Of a DNA stretch of 64,000 nucleotides, positions 17,001-24,788 are shown in pieces. This stretch comes from Cupriavidus consociatus (GTDB lineage Bacteria > Pseudomonadota > Gammaproteobacteria > Burkholderiales > Burkholderiaceae). How positions within the stretch are numbered: the stretch's first letter is position 1; the number at the start of each line of letters is the position of its first letter. The DNA lies in contig NZ_JAGIQA010000032.1 of assembly GCF_017814975.1 (NCBI RefSeq), positions 1 through 64,000 of the forward strand, given 5' to 3'. A program made the position numbers and the translations under genes. The notes under the pieces were generated by a model, which was not told the DNA's origin, ran no database searches, and saw only the letters and a program-made list of their open reading frames with translations.

Positions 17001-17551
17001 TGGCCCGAAGTGCCTACAAGCTGATGGCGTACAAGGACGAATACGAGGTGGCCCGCCTGTACACGGCGCCGGCATTCCGCGAATCGTTGCAACACCAGTT
17101 CTCGCAGGCGGACAAGGTCTCAATTTGGCTGGCGCCGCCGCTGCTGTCCCGCACCGATCCAAATACCGGACGGCCGCGCAAGCGCAAGTTCGGCCCGTGG
17201 GTGTTCCCCGTGCTCAAGGCGGTATCTGCCATGCGGGGCTTGCGCGGCACCTCGCTGGACGTTTTCGGCTACACCGCCGAACGGCGCGCGGAGCGACGCC
17301 TCATCGCGGAGTATTTCCACGATATCCGCAAGGCTTGCTGGCGGCTCACGCCGGAAACGCTCCAGCAGGCGGTCGAGTTTGCGGCGCTGCCGATGGAGAT
17401 TCGCGGCTTCGGCCCGGTCAAGGGGCGCGCCATGGCAGCCCATGCCGCACGGCGCGCCGCAGCGCTGGCGGCGCTGGGAGGGCAGGCGGACGGGGCCGGC
17501 AGTGACAGCGACAGTGACGGGCAGTCACGCGGCCACGTCAACGCGGCGTGA
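14021..17551 (+). CDS. Fused indolepyruvate ferredoxin oxidoreductase family protein
   Basis: This 1176-aa single-chain 2-keto-acid oxidoreductase is the fused form found in proteobacteria. The N-terminal half is the pyrimidine/PP-binding TPP enzyme, with CSGCPHNTS near residue 435 and EGAQWIGAAPF plus LGDGTYQHSG further on. Cysteine clusters EGCGDCSVQSNC (about 640) and CNKDFSCVRGFC (about 671) should bind Fe-S centres. A gamma-type domain begins at TGIGGTGVLTIG near 730. It oxidatively decarboxylates aryl- or branched 2-keto acids to acyl-CoA. The GTG start has GGAGG five bases upstream. The aminotransferase downstream would supply the keto acid. Confidence 0.93.
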   Translation: MVTQATLPSASGSAAAEQRTFLTGIQALVRLPMIQRELDRVRGLHTAGLVSGYRGSPLGAYDQQLWKASMQLAAHDVVFQPGLNEDLAATALWGAQMHRAFGDTKTDGVFGIWYGKGPGVDRTGDVFRCANMLGTSKLGGVLAVSGDDHAAQSSTFPHQTDGIFHSASIPVLQPGNVREVIELGLAGIAMSRYTGLWVSLKTIAEVVETAATVDLGGWPAYVDPTDFAVPAHGLNWDPGVAWPAQRAELERRLIEERLPAARAWARANRLDRVVVEAPDRRLGIITVGKAHQDLMQACRDLGLSDADLRAMGISVYKVAMSWPLETDGACAFAAGHQEVLVVEEKRANVEAQLKQALFHRPASQCPLVTGKTDADGAVLLPEISELSAHRVAGVLVARVLANGIDAAWLPERLAVLDAAAKKPSAAVIPIRRPYFCSGCPHNTSTRTPDGSISSGGIGCHVMAISQPELKTTVMSHMGGEGAQWIGAAPFSRTAHVFQNLGDGTYQHSGLLAIRAAIAAKTNITYKVLYNDAVAMTGGQPAEGVNDPARITRQLHAEGVGRIALVSDDPSRWQGEKALAPGVDVFHRDQLDTVQRQLREIEGVTAIVYEQTCAAEKRRRRKRNEVPDPDRRLFIHHQVCEGCGDCSVQSNCISIEPLETALGRKRTINQSACNKDFSCVRGFCPSFVEVEGVALQKPDRRALASREAELVAALPAPALPALEEPFNIYITGIGGTGVLTIGALLGAAAGADDLAATVLDFTGMAQKNGAVVSQVRIAMADFQIPASRIGEGKADLLLGADLVVSAAVDSLTRLAPGRTAAVLNLAQTPTPDVIRDRDAVLPVRLMHDRIRSRCKGELFHALDVGALAQRIFGDTLPTHTLMLGYAWQQGLVPLSRAAIEQAIERNGAAVEMNKSAFNWGRIAAVSPEALDGIAQPGMALEPAAASLDALIDLHRRQLVEYQGNGYAKKYLDLIALVKAAENQAKPGSEALAAAVARSAYKLMAYKDEYEVARLYTAPAFRESLQHQFSQADKVSIWLAPPLLSRTDPNTGRPRKRKFGPWVFPVLKAVSAMRGLRGTSLDVFGYTAERRAERRLIAEYFHDIRKACWRLTPETLQQAVEFAALPMEIRGFGPVKGRAMAAHAARRAAALAALGGQADGAGSDSDSDGQSRGHVNAA

Positions 17552-17600
17552 AGCGCGCGGCCACGCAAACAGGGCAGGGCATCCAACAGAGACTATTGAC

Positions 17601-18806
17601 ATGAAAAGCCACCACTTCCAATTCTCACGCCGGGCGCAGGCACTGACCAGTTCGGTCATCCGCGAAGTTCTGAAACTCACGGAGAAGCCGGAAATCATCT
17701 CGTTTGCAGGCGGTCTTCCCTCCGCCCAGACTTTCCCCGTTGCGGCGCTGCAGGCCGCCAGCGAGCGCCTGTTCGCCGATGCCCCTACGGCGTCGCTGCA
17801 GTACGCACCCACCGAGGGTTTGCAGCCGCTGCGCCAGTGGGTGGCAGAGAAGCACGGCGTGGACGTGGCCAATGTGCTGATCACCACGGGCTCGCAGCAG
17901 GCACTGGATCTGCTCGCCAAGGTCTTCATCGATCCTGGCAGCAAGGTGCTGGTGGAAGCGCCGACTTACCTCGGTGCCTTGCAGGCGTTCTCGCTTTCCG
18001 AGCCGAGCTACACCGAAGTCCCGACTGACGACCAGGGCCTGCAGCCGGAAGCACTGACCGAAGCGCTCGCGGGGGGCGCCAGGTTCCTGTACACAATCCC
18101 GAACTTCCAGAATCCGACCGGGCGCAGGCTGCCGCTGGAGCGCCGCGAGGCACTGGCGGCGCGGGCCAGGGCGCTGGGGGTCCTGCTGGTCGAAGACAAT
18201 CCTTATGGTGAGCTGCGCTACCGGGGTGCGCCATTGCCGTCCCTGCATTCGCTGAACCCGGACGGCGTGATCTACATGGGGTCGTTCTCCAAGATCCTGG
18301 CGCCAGGCCTGCGACTGGGCTACATGCTGGCTCCCCCTGCGATCCACGCGAAGCTGGTGCAGGCAAAGCAGGCTTCCGACCTGCACACGCCCAGCTTCAC
18401 GCAGCGAGTGGCCTACGAAGTGCTCAGGACCGGCATGCTCGACAGCCATATCGCATCGGTCTGCGATCTATATGGCAAGCACTGCGCGGCCATGCTGGAT
18501 GCTCTGACGCGATACATGCCGGAAGGGGTACGGTGGAGCCGGCCGGAAGGGGGGATGTTTATCTGGGTCGAGTTGCCGGAAGACATCGACGCCATGACCT
18601 TGCTCGAAGCAGCGGTCGCCAGCAACGTGGCCTTCGTTCCTGGCGCACCGTTCTATGCCATCACGCCGCGCAGCAATACCCTGCGGCTCGCCTTTGTCAC
18701 GGTGCCACCAGAGCACATCGAGGTGGGTATCGCTAGGCTGGGCGAACTTGTCACGCAATGCCCGCGTGCCGGCCGGGCGGCCGAGCCCGTGCAGGCAGGC
18801 CGGTAA
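17601..18806 (+). CDS. PLP-dependent aminotransferase (class I/II)
   Basis: The 401-aa protein resembles the LysN/2-aminoadipate and aromatic aminotransferase group. Visible features are YAPTEGLQPLR at 68-78, the substrate/PLP segment IPNFQNPTGRR (166-176), the PLP-ring aspartate in VEDNPYGE (197-204), and the Schiff-base lysine K231 in GSFSKILAPGLRLGY. It should convert an amino acid to its 2-keto acid, which the preceding ferredoxin oxidoreductase can decarboxylate. The start at MKSHHFQF is chosen because family similarity begins there; the ribosome site is weak. It lies 49 bases after the oxidoreductase. Confidence 0.92.
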   Translation: MKSHHFQFSRRAQALTSSVIREVLKLTEKPEIISFAGGLPSAQTFPVAALQAASERLFADAPTASLQYAPTEGLQPLRQWVAEKHGVDVANVLITTGSQQALDLLAKVFIDPGSKVLVEAPTYLGALQAFSLSEPSYTEVPTDDQGLQPEALTEALAGGARFLYTIPNFQNPTGRRLPLERREALAARARALGVLLVEDNPYGELRYRGAPLPSLHSLNPDGVIYMGSFSKILAPGLRLGYMLAPPAIHAKLVQAKQASDLHTPSFTQRVAYEVLRTGMLDSHIASVCDLYGKHCAAMLDALTRYMPEGVRWSRPEGGMFIWVELPEDIDAMTLLEAAVASNVAFVPGAPFYAITPRSNTLRLAFVTVPPEHIEVGIARLGELVTQCPRAGRAAEPVQAGR

Positions 18807-18818
18807 GGAGCAACGGTC

Positions 18819-19121
18819 ATGCGTAAAGGTTACTGGATCGCGTTGGTCGACGTCAGCGATGTCGATGGCTACAAGAGCTATATCGCTGCCAACAAGGCCG
18901 TGTTCGAGCAATTCGGCGGACACTTCATCATCCGCAACGGTGAGAAGGAGGTGGTGGAGGGATCGCTGCGTTCGCGGGTGGTGGTGATCGAGTTCAAAGA
19001 CTACCAGACCGCCTTGGCCTGCTATCGGTCGCCCGAATATCGGGCAGCGATGTCCCTGCGCCAACCCTTCTCGCAAGGAGACATTGTCGTGGTCGAAGGG
19101 TATGAGGAGTCGGCGGCATGA
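18819..19121 (+). CDS. DUF1330 family protein (first copy)
   Basis: The 100-aa protein begins MRKGYWIALVDVSDVDGYKS. It contains NKAVFEQFGGHFIIRNG, SRVVVIEFKDYQTALACYRSPEY and a final VVVEGYE, the pattern of DUF1330 dimeric alpha/beta-barrel (ferredoxin-like) proteins. No catalytic function is established for the family as far as I know. A close paralogue lies 1 kb downstream, with a quinone oxidoreductase between them. The stop overlaps the oxidoreductase ATG (ATGA), so the two are probably translated together. Confidence 0.88.
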   Translation: MRKGYWIALVDVSDVDGYKSYIAANKAVFEQFGGHFIIRNGEKEVVEGSLRSRVVVIEFKDYQTALACYRSPEYRAAMSLRQPFSQGDIVVVEGYEESAA

Positions 19122-20098
19122 GTAAGACCAGCGCAATCAGAATCCATGAGACCGGGGGACCGGAAGTGATGCAGTGGGCAGAAGTGGAGCTTGCCGGACC
19201 CCGTGCCGGCGAGGTCCAGGTCCGGCATCACGCAGTGGGGGTCAACTTCATCGACGTCTATTTCCGTTCGGGCTTGTATGCGATGCCGCTGCCTGGCGGG
19301 ATAGGCATGGAGGCAGCGGGCGTGGTCACTGCCGTCGGGGATGGCGTCACCAGCTTCCGGATAGGCGACCGCGTGGCGTATGCCGGCAGTGTGCCAGGCT
19401 CATACGCCCTCGACCGGTCGGTGCCGGAGGGGGAGTTGATCCATATTCCGGAGGGGGTGGATTTCGAGGAGGCCGCCGCGATCACCCTGCAGGGCCTGAC
19501 TACGCAATACCTGCTGCGCCGGGCCTATCGGGTGAAGGCTGGCGACACCATCCTGGTCCACGCTGCAGCGGGAGGGGTGGGGTTGCTGGTCTGCCAGTGG
19601 GCCAGGGCCCTTGGCGCGAGGGTCATTGGCACGGTCAGCTCCGATGAGAAAGCGGGACTCGCGCGGGCGAACGGCTGCGACTTTCCCATCGTCTATTCCC
19701 GCGAGGACTTCGTGCAGCGAGTGCGCGAGATCACTGGCGGGGCGGGGGTGCCTGTGGTGTATGACTCCGTCGGCAAGGACACTTATGTCGGCTCGCTCGA
19801 CTGCCTGGCCCCGCTGGGCACATTTGTCAGCTTTGGCAATGCATCCGGGCCGCTGCCCCCGATCGAGGCCTTTGAATTCACCAGGCGGGGCTCGCTTTTC
19901 TTCACGCGGCCGCAGTTGTTCCACTATGCCGCTCACCGCGCAGATCTCGATGACATGGCCGCCGACCTCTTCTCCATGATGCAAAGCGGTGCGGTGAAGG
20001 CGAATATCGGCGGACGCTATGCGCTGGCGGACGCCGTGCAGGTGCACCGCGCCCTGGAAAGCAGGAAGACGACGGGGTCCAGCGTTTTGATCCCGTAA
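19118..20098 (+). CDS. NADPH:quinone oxidoreductase (QOR-type MDR)
   Basis: This 326-aa zinc-independent MDR protein has VNFIDVYFRSGLY and GGIGMEAAGVV in its N-terminal domain and the Rossmann segment VHAAAGGVGLLVCQWARALG near residue 148. VYDSVGKDTY and GNASGPLPPI match the classical QOR group. It reduces quinones or conjugated carbonyls with NADPH. It is translationally coupled to the DUF1330 gene upstream and followed by a second DUF1330 gene. Its link to keto-acid metabolism is unclear. Confidence 0.9.
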   Translation: MSKTSAIRIHETGGPEVMQWAEVELAGPRAGEVQVRHHAVGVNFIDVYFRSGLYAMPLPGGIGMEAAGVVTAVGDGVTSFRIGDRVAYAGSVPGSYALDRSVPEGELIHIPEGVDFEEAAAITLQGLTTQYLLRRAYRVKAGDTILVHAAAGGVGLLVCQWARALGARVIGTVSSDEKAGLARANGCDFPIVYSREDFVQRVREITGGAGVPVVYDSVGKDTYVGSLDCLAPLGTFVSFGNASGPLPPIEAFEFTRRGSLFFTRPQLFHYAAHRADLDDMAADLFSMMQSGAVKANIGGRYALADAVQVHRALESRKTTGSSVLIP

Positions 20099-20132
20099 TC
20101 GCCATCAACATCTAACCGCAGACAGGAGTCAC

Positions 20133-20450
20133 ATGCCCAAGGGATATTGGATCGGCCAGGTAGAGATCACCGACCCGGAGAAATTCGCAGCCTACAGCGA
20201 GGCCAACCAGATCGCCTATCGCAAGTATGGCGGGCGCTATCTGATCCGGGGTGGCAATGCAGACGTGGTGGAAGGCAGCTTTCGGTCGCGCCTGGTGGTG
20301 ATAGAGTTCGACGACTACGAAACTGCGTTGGCCTGCTACCGGTCACCGGAGTATCAGATCGCCGCGGACTTGCTCAAGACAGGTTCGACCGGGGACGTTG
20401 TGGTGGTCGAAGGTTATGCCGGCGTGCAACCGGAGGATGCGCGCCGATAA
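20133..20450 (+). CDS. DUF1330 family protein (second copy)
   Basis: The 105-aa paralogue of the protein at 18819 begins MPKGYWIGQVEITDPEKFAAY. It keeps the same core, NQIAYRKYGGRYLIRGGN, SRLVVIEFDDYETALACYRS and VVVEGYAG. The ATG has ACAGGAG seven bases upstream. The two copies most likely arose by duplication around the oxidoreductase and could form a heterodimer. It appears to be the last gene of the Lrp-linked set. Confidence 0.88.
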   Translation: MPKGYWIGQVEITDPEKFAAYSEANQIAYRKYGGRYLIRGGNADVVEGSFRSRLVVIEFDDYETALACYRSPEYQIAADLLKTGSTGDVVVVEGYAGVQPEDARR

Positions 20451-20752
20451 CGCCGGCATTGATTGTCATTGTGTTGTTGCCCGCGTCCCGCGCTTACGCC
20501 GCGCGAGACGCGTGGCCAGGGGACTGCTTCCAATGCAGAAGCGGTGCGGGTGCCAAGCCCGCTTTCGCGGCGCCGACGTAAGACCCGTTGCCCCTGGCTA
20601 TTCTGCCGCCTTGCCGGTTAGGCCCAAGGTATGACGGCGATTGAGCGACCATTCGGGGACGCTGTCTGTTTCGCGGATTTCGTGGAAAGACGCCGAGGCG
20701 CGCTCGGGTGGCCGGGACTGAATTTATGCAAGCGCGAGCTATCGGCCTTGCG
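20451..20752. other. Intergenic stretch without a recognisable gene
   Basis: Open frames here are short and show no family motif. No T-tailed hairpin was found after the second DUF1330 gene. I see nothing further to annotate. Confidence 0.5.
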
Positions 20753-20971
20753 TCAAAATCTGGCCGCGGATGGGGGAAACACCGACCACGAGCCGTCAGC
20801 GTGGCGAAAGAACAGCAGGGACAAATCGCCAGAGGCACGGGCCACGTCAACCTGTACACAGGCCGTGCATTGGCTGGGTGAACGCACACGTGTCACACGG
20901 GCCGGTGTGTCGGCGTCGAAGCCAACCCACTTTGCGAGCAGTCCCCGCAATGACATCTTGTCAGTCTTCAT
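20753..20971 (-). CDS. Small hypothetical protein
   Basis: The 72-codon frame begins MKTDKMSLRGLLAKWVGFD and contains CTACVQVDVARASGDLSLLF followed by FRHADGSWSVFPP. Third positions are GC-rich and the composition looks protein-like, which supports a real gene over chance. I do not recognise a family. The ribosome site (CAGGGAA) is weak, and the gene stands alone between the DUF1330 gene and a LysR remnant. Confidence 0.45.
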   Translation of the reverse strand: MKTDKMSLRGLLAKWVGFDADTPARVTRVRSPSQCTACVQVDVARASGDLSLLFFRHADGSWSVFPPSAARF

Positions 20972-21142
20972 TTCCCTGGCAACCTTGCATTAACCATGCC
21001 CTCCCGGGTGCAATTGCCATGCCAGCGGAGGAACCGGCGACGTCCGGAAATTCTCCAGCGTGTTCAAGGGGCTTCCGGCAACAAAGGACAATGGAGTGCC
21101 CAGGTCCGGGCGCAGCGTTGTCTTGCGCGAAGACGTTGAGCT

Positions 21143-21550
21143 GTGCGCGCGGAAGACATGCACTACGGCACACCGGTGGCGGCCATTCCTGTTGGCCATC
21201 CGCGGGCAGAGGAACGCGTGATAGATCGGCGCAACCTCGCGGAAGAGCCCTTCGTGATGTTCGAGCGGCAGATGAACCTGGCGAACCATGATGCCGTCAT
21301 TGGGCTGTTCAGCCAGGCGGGAATCCATCCAAGGATCGTGCACTACACGCGCAACTGGAAGACGACCGTGTCGATGGTATCGGAAGGCTGCGGCATGGCG
21401 ATCGTGCCCGACACGCTGCGCCGGATGCGCCTGGCCGGCGTGCGCCTTGTGCCGCTGGCCGGTTTGCCCATGCCTGCGCGGGGCATGCTGGTGTGGAATC
21501 CGGTCTCGTTACGCCGGGCCTCGAGAGGTTTCTGGAGAGCGCTGCGCTAA
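21143..21550 (+). pseudogene. LysR-type regulator, C-terminal fragment only
   Basis: The frame encodes about 135 aa of a LysR substrate-binding domain: AIPVGHPRAEERVIDRRNL, EEPFVMFERQMNLANHD, LFSQAGIHPRIVHYTRNWKT and VSEGCGMAIVPDTL. The winged-helix DNA-binding domain and the first effector subdomain that should precede it are missing. Upstream sequence in other frames does not supply them. It is a truncated remnant with no plausible start. It is convergent with the intact LysR gene at 21582. Confidence 0.75.
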
Positions 21551-21581
21551 CCCTGGCAGCGCTTCCGCCCTGTTAGCTTTA

Positions 21582-22550
21582 TTACGCTCCCGCCGACGCC
21601 TCCGCCAATGCCTCCCGATTGCCGGCAAGCTCGCTGACGACATCGATGAATTGCTGAAGGACGGGCTCCGTGCGCCCCTTGAGCCAGCAAAGCTGGAAGC
21701 TGGTCCTGTAGTTCACATCCGTGAGCTTGACCACCACCAACCCAGACGGATACGTGAAGTCCTTTCCAAGCACGGTCAGGCCGATACCGACACCGACCGA
21801 TATCAGGTTCATCTGTGAAGCGATGGAGTGAACCTCTTGCACGACCAGCGGCTCGAATCCTGCCTCCTGGCATAGCGCGAATAACGGGCCGTAGCCTGGG
21901 CTCACGCTGGACTTCGGAACCACGACGAAGCGCTCGCCGGCGAGCTGGGCGAGCGAAACGGACCTACGCTTTGCGAGAGGATGATCGGCGGGTACCACCA
22001 CGCCAAGCCCTCCGGTCTGGATCACATAGCGTTCCAGTGAAGCCTCGCCCTCGGCATGAGTGGTGCCCCTCCGCTGTTTCCTGCGGGCGCCCGCGTCCGG
22101 GCCGAAGTGCATGAAGCCGGCCTGTACCTTGCCGTCCAGAACCGCCTTGACCTGATCCGAGGTCGGCATCTCGACCAGTGTGAGCGCGACGTTTGGGTGA
22201 TACTCCAGGAATCGCTTGATCGCGGCACGGAAGAGCGGGTGATACAGCGTCAGCGAGCCGTAGCCGATACTGAGCCCGCCCACTTTGCCTTCGCCCACTT
22301 GCTTGGCCAGGGTAATTGCCTGGTTTAGGTCATTCATCATGCTTTGCAGGCGGGGAAGCAGGGCTTGCCCTGCCGCAGTCAGCCTGACCTTGTGCGCTTG
22401 CCGCTCGAAGAGCTCTATCCCGAGTTCATCCTCCAGATCCGCGATGATTTGCGAAACCGCAGGACGTGTGACGAAAAGGCGGTCCGAGGCGCGACCGAAA
22501 TGCTCCTCTTCCGCTGCCGCGACGAAATAGCGCAGATGTCTGAGTTCCAT
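21582..22550 (-). CDS. LysR family transcriptional regulator
   Basis: The 322-aa protein has a typical LysR winged helix at 1-60 (MELRHLRYFVAAAEEEHFGR, then VTRPAVSQIIADLEDELG, ELFERQAHKVRLTAAG) and a periplasmic-binding-like effector domain. An Arg/Gln-rich insertion, ARRKQRRGTTHAEGE, near residue 155 is unusual. It diverges from a Bug-type binding protein. Two T-N11-A dyads of the form GTAAGC-N3-GCTTAC lie between them, and similar dyads occur between the MmgE/PrpD genes. It is the best candidate regulator for that scattered set. Confidence 0.93.
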   Translation of the reverse strand: MELRHLRYFVAAAEEEHFGRASDRLFVTRPAVSQIIADLEDELGIELFERQAHKVRLTAAGQALLPRLQSMMNDLNQAITLAKQVGEGKVGGLSIGYGSLTLYHPLFRAAIKRFLEYHPNVALTLVEMPTSDQVKAVLDGKVQAGFMHFGPDAGARRKQRRGTTHAEGEASLERYVIQTGGLGVVVPADHPLAKRRSVSLAQLAGERFVVVPKSSVSPGYGPLFALCQEAGFEPLVVQEVHSIASQMNLISVGVGIGLTVLGKDFTYPSGLVVVKLTDVNYRTSFQLCWLKGRTEPVLQQFIDVVSELAGNREALAEASAGA

Positions 22551-22688
22551 GGCCTTGGAATGTGTGTGTCGAGAATCCTGTACCCGCCCGCCCGGCTTTC
22601 CGCAGCGTTAATGAAATCCAAAGCGTCGGTGCAGCTTACAGTGTGGCAACATTGTCCCCAGGTGTCGAGTCGCGTTTGCCTGGCCGGT

Positions 22689-22739
22689 GGTAAGCCAAGC
22701 TAACCAGCCCCTTGCGGCACGGGCGTAAGCATTGCTTAC
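22689..22739. promoter_or_regulatory. Pair of LysR-type dyad operators
   Basis: A near-perfect dyad GGTAAGCCAAGCTAACC (22689-22705) and a perfect 15-base dyad GTAAGCATTGCTTAC (22725-22739) both contain the T-N11-A core of LysR sites. Their centres are 35 bases apart, as for recognition and activation half-sites. They lie in the LysR/Bug divergent region. Confidence 0.7.
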
Positions 22740-22959
22740 CGCACGAGGGACTAAAGCCGACTGGACTCGCCGCCCCGGTCGCGACGACACTTTCGGTCAT
22801 CGCGCTGCGCTTGCAGCCGGTAGCGCGCCTGCAGTGCGGTACTGACGTTTCGTCTCATCACCGAATCGACGCAAGACGCGCCCCGTGAAAGGGCACAGCC
22901 CGCTTCGAAGCCTGCTGCGGCGCTTGCGCTCGTCCGGAAGACATATAACGAGGAGATAC

Positions 22960-23928
22960 ATGAAACCCCGCCACTATCTTTTGAAGTCCCTTGCCGCCTG
23001 CCTGCTCGCGTGCGCGTTTGTCCCAGCGCAGGCGCAGGCGCAGGACGGGACCTTTCCCGCCAGACCTGTCCGGATGGTCGTTTCCACCTCTGCTGGCGGG
23101 ATGACGGACATCCTGGCGCGGCTCTATGCCGAAAGCCTTTCGAAAGCCCTGAAGCAACCGTTCGTGGTCGACAACATGCCTGGCGCCGGTACCATGCTGG
23201 CGTCGCGCTACGTGGCCAGGCAAGCCGCCGACGGATATACGCTGCTTGTGGCCGCCAACAGCATTGCGGTGCTTCCGCATGTCGAGACGAACGCCGGGTA
23301 TCAGATGAAGGACTTCACCGGCATCGGCGAACTCGCACGCTCGCCGTCTTTGCTGGTGGTGAGCGCGTCGTCGAAGATGAAAACGCTGGCGGACCTTGTC
23401 GCGGCGGCGAAGAAGGATCCTGGGGTCGTGACCTATGCGTACGTAGGGCGGGGGACTACGTCGCATATGACAGCGGAGCTGTTCGCGCATGACGCCGGTG
23501 TCAGTTTCAATGGCATCGCGTACAAGGGCATTTCTCTCGCGGTACCCGACGTCCTGGCCGGACGTGTCGAGTTCCTGATGGGCCCCCCGACCTCGACCGA
23601 GGAACTGATCAAGAGCGGGAAGATGCGTGCCCTGGCGATTACATCGGGAGCGCGCTCGCCGGCGTTTCCCAATGTGCCGACCTTCAAGGAGCTCGGATAT
23701 ACCGACGCCACCTATAACCTCTTCTTCGGCGTCTTCGCACCCGCTTCGATCCCGGATGGCGTGCGCAAGACGCTGGCCGATGCCATTGATGCGGCGAAGA
23801 AGGATCCGGCCTTTACCGCGCGCCTGCGGCAACTCGGCATGGATGTCTCCAGTATCAGGACGCCGCAGCAGTTCAATGCATTTCTGAAGGACGAAGAAAA
23901 AAAGTCCGTCAGCCTGCTCCGGCAGTGA
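22960..23928 (+). CDS. Bug/TctC family extracytoplasmic solute-binding protein (first copy)
   Basis: The 322-aa protein starts at MKPRHYLLKSLAACLLACAF, with a signal peptide likely cleaved after AQAQA. The mature part shows the Bug pattern: FPARPVRMVVSTSAGGMTD, VVDNMPGAGTMLASRYVA, AADGYTLLV and VPTFKELGY. Bug proteins bind carboxylates in the periplasm and sometimes feed TctAB transporters, but no TctA or TctB gene is in the window. AGGAG lies four bases before the ATG. It is probably controlled by the divergent LysR regulator. Ligand unknown; a carboxylate handled by the MmgE/PrpD enzymes is a reasonable guess. Confidence 0.93.
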   Translation: MKPRHYLLKSLAACLLACAFVPAQAQAQDGTFPARPVRMVVSTSAGGMTDILARLYAESLSKALKQPFVVDNMPGAGTMLASRYVARQAADGYTLLVAANSIAVLPHVETNAGYQMKDFTGIGELARSPSLLVVSASSKMKTLADLVAAAKKDPGVVTYAYVGRGTTSHMTAELFAHDAGVSFNGIAYKGISLAVPDVLAGRVEFLMGPPTSTEELIKSGKMRALAITSGARSPAFPNVPTFKELGYTDATYNLFFGVFAPASIPDGVRKTLADAIDAAKKDPAFTARLRQLGMDVSSIRTPQQFNAFLKDEEKKSVSLLRQ

Positions 23929-24692
23929 GCCTGAGCCGGCCCGGGATGCTCGCTCCCGCTGTCATGCCTCGCCGCGGCGCGGCGTTGCCGCACGCTGCCT
24001 GCAGGCGCTCTGGCGGTGCGGGAAGCGCGTGCCAGGCGTCTGTCCATGGAATGTCCGCACATGGAATACCGGCGCACATAACCCTGGGCGCCGCGGCGCT
24101 TGGGACCACGGCCATCCGCAATCTCCAGTTCCCGCTTCCGGTCCGCATCGACGTGGAGAGCGGCGCGTGCGAGCTTTCGATGCGGGGCTTCACCAGGACA
24201 ATCCGCCACGGCGAGGCACGTCTCGTTCCCGCGCTGGAAGAGGTGTCGCTGACGTTGCTGCGCCAAGCCAGGGTCACCTTGACAATGCTGCCTGAGTGCG
24301 GCGTGGATCCAGGCCGCGAGCGCTGTCGGCCGTCAACGGACGACTCGTGGAAGCGCAGGCCGGCGACAGCGGGTCTGTCGCTGGCCGTGTTCGCTTCGCC
24401 TCAACTCGACTGGGGACTGTCGTCCGCCGCTGCCTGCCTTGGCAAGATGGACGGGCGATCGCTTTCACGCAAGCTGCTGCAGGAGTGTTCGAGCCTGCGC
24501 CAGGTCGTGAAGACCCAGCGCCTGTCGCGGTTTCTCTTCGATCTCATGGCTTCGGCGCGGCAGGCGTCCGCTGCCTCTTACGGATTTCCCGACCAATGCC
24601 GGCTCGAGAACGCCGTGTACGACCAGTTCGGGATATCGATCTCGGCGCTATCCCGGCTGTCCCCGCAGCCGGCCCGCCTGAAAGGCGGTTAG
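23925..24692 (+). CDS. AraC-like helix-turn-helix protein, divergent
   Basis: The roughly 255-aa protein has a GTG start overlapping the Bug stop (GTGA). The middle part (PVRIDVESGACELSMRGFTR) could be a cupin-like sensor. The C-terminal 70 residues, SLSRKLLQECSSLRQVV, RLSRFLFDLMASARQASA and ASYGFPDQCRLENAVYDQFG, follow the second half of an AraC DNA-binding domain, with GFPDQ in the usual GF-D position. The first HTH looks reduced. The N-terminal 50 residues are Ala/Gly/His-rich, so the true start may be later. Function as a regulator is plausible, not certain. Confidence 0.55.
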   Translation: MSLSRPGMLAPAVMPRRGAALPHAACRRSGGAGSACQASVHGMSAHGIPAHITLGAAALGTTAIRNLQFPLPVRIDVESGACELSMRGFTRTIRHGEARLVPALEEVSLTLLRQARVTLTMLPECGVDPGRERCRPSTDDSWKRRPATAGLSLAVFASPQLDWGLSSAAACLGKMDGRSLSRKLLQECSSLRQVVKTQRLSRFLFDLMASARQASAASYGFPDQCRLENAVYDQFGISISALSRLSPQPARLKGG

Positions 24693-24702
24693 CTTCTCTT
24701 AC
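24688..24702. promoter_or_regulatory. Weaker LysR-type dyad before the second Bug gene
   Basis: GTTAGCTTCTCTTAC matches 11 of 15 positions of the perfect dyad at 22725 and keeps the T-N11-A core. It sits inside a larger GGCGGT...ACCGCC inverted repeat, 87 bases upstream of the second Bug gene. The larger repeat could instead be a transcription-pausing hairpin. Confidence 0.4.
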
Positions 24703-24788
24703 CGCCAGGCCGGGAAAATCGAACTCGACGTAGAAGACCACGGTAACTAGCATGCGGTTCATATAACCATAAGCAGGAGACAAGGTTC

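Noticed and set aside
14606..17095. 829-codon minus-strand frame opposite the indolepyruvate oxidoreductase
   Set aside because: It is an unusually long shadow frame, but the plus strand carries all cofactor motifs and the minus translation is His/Arg/Gln-rich with no domain.
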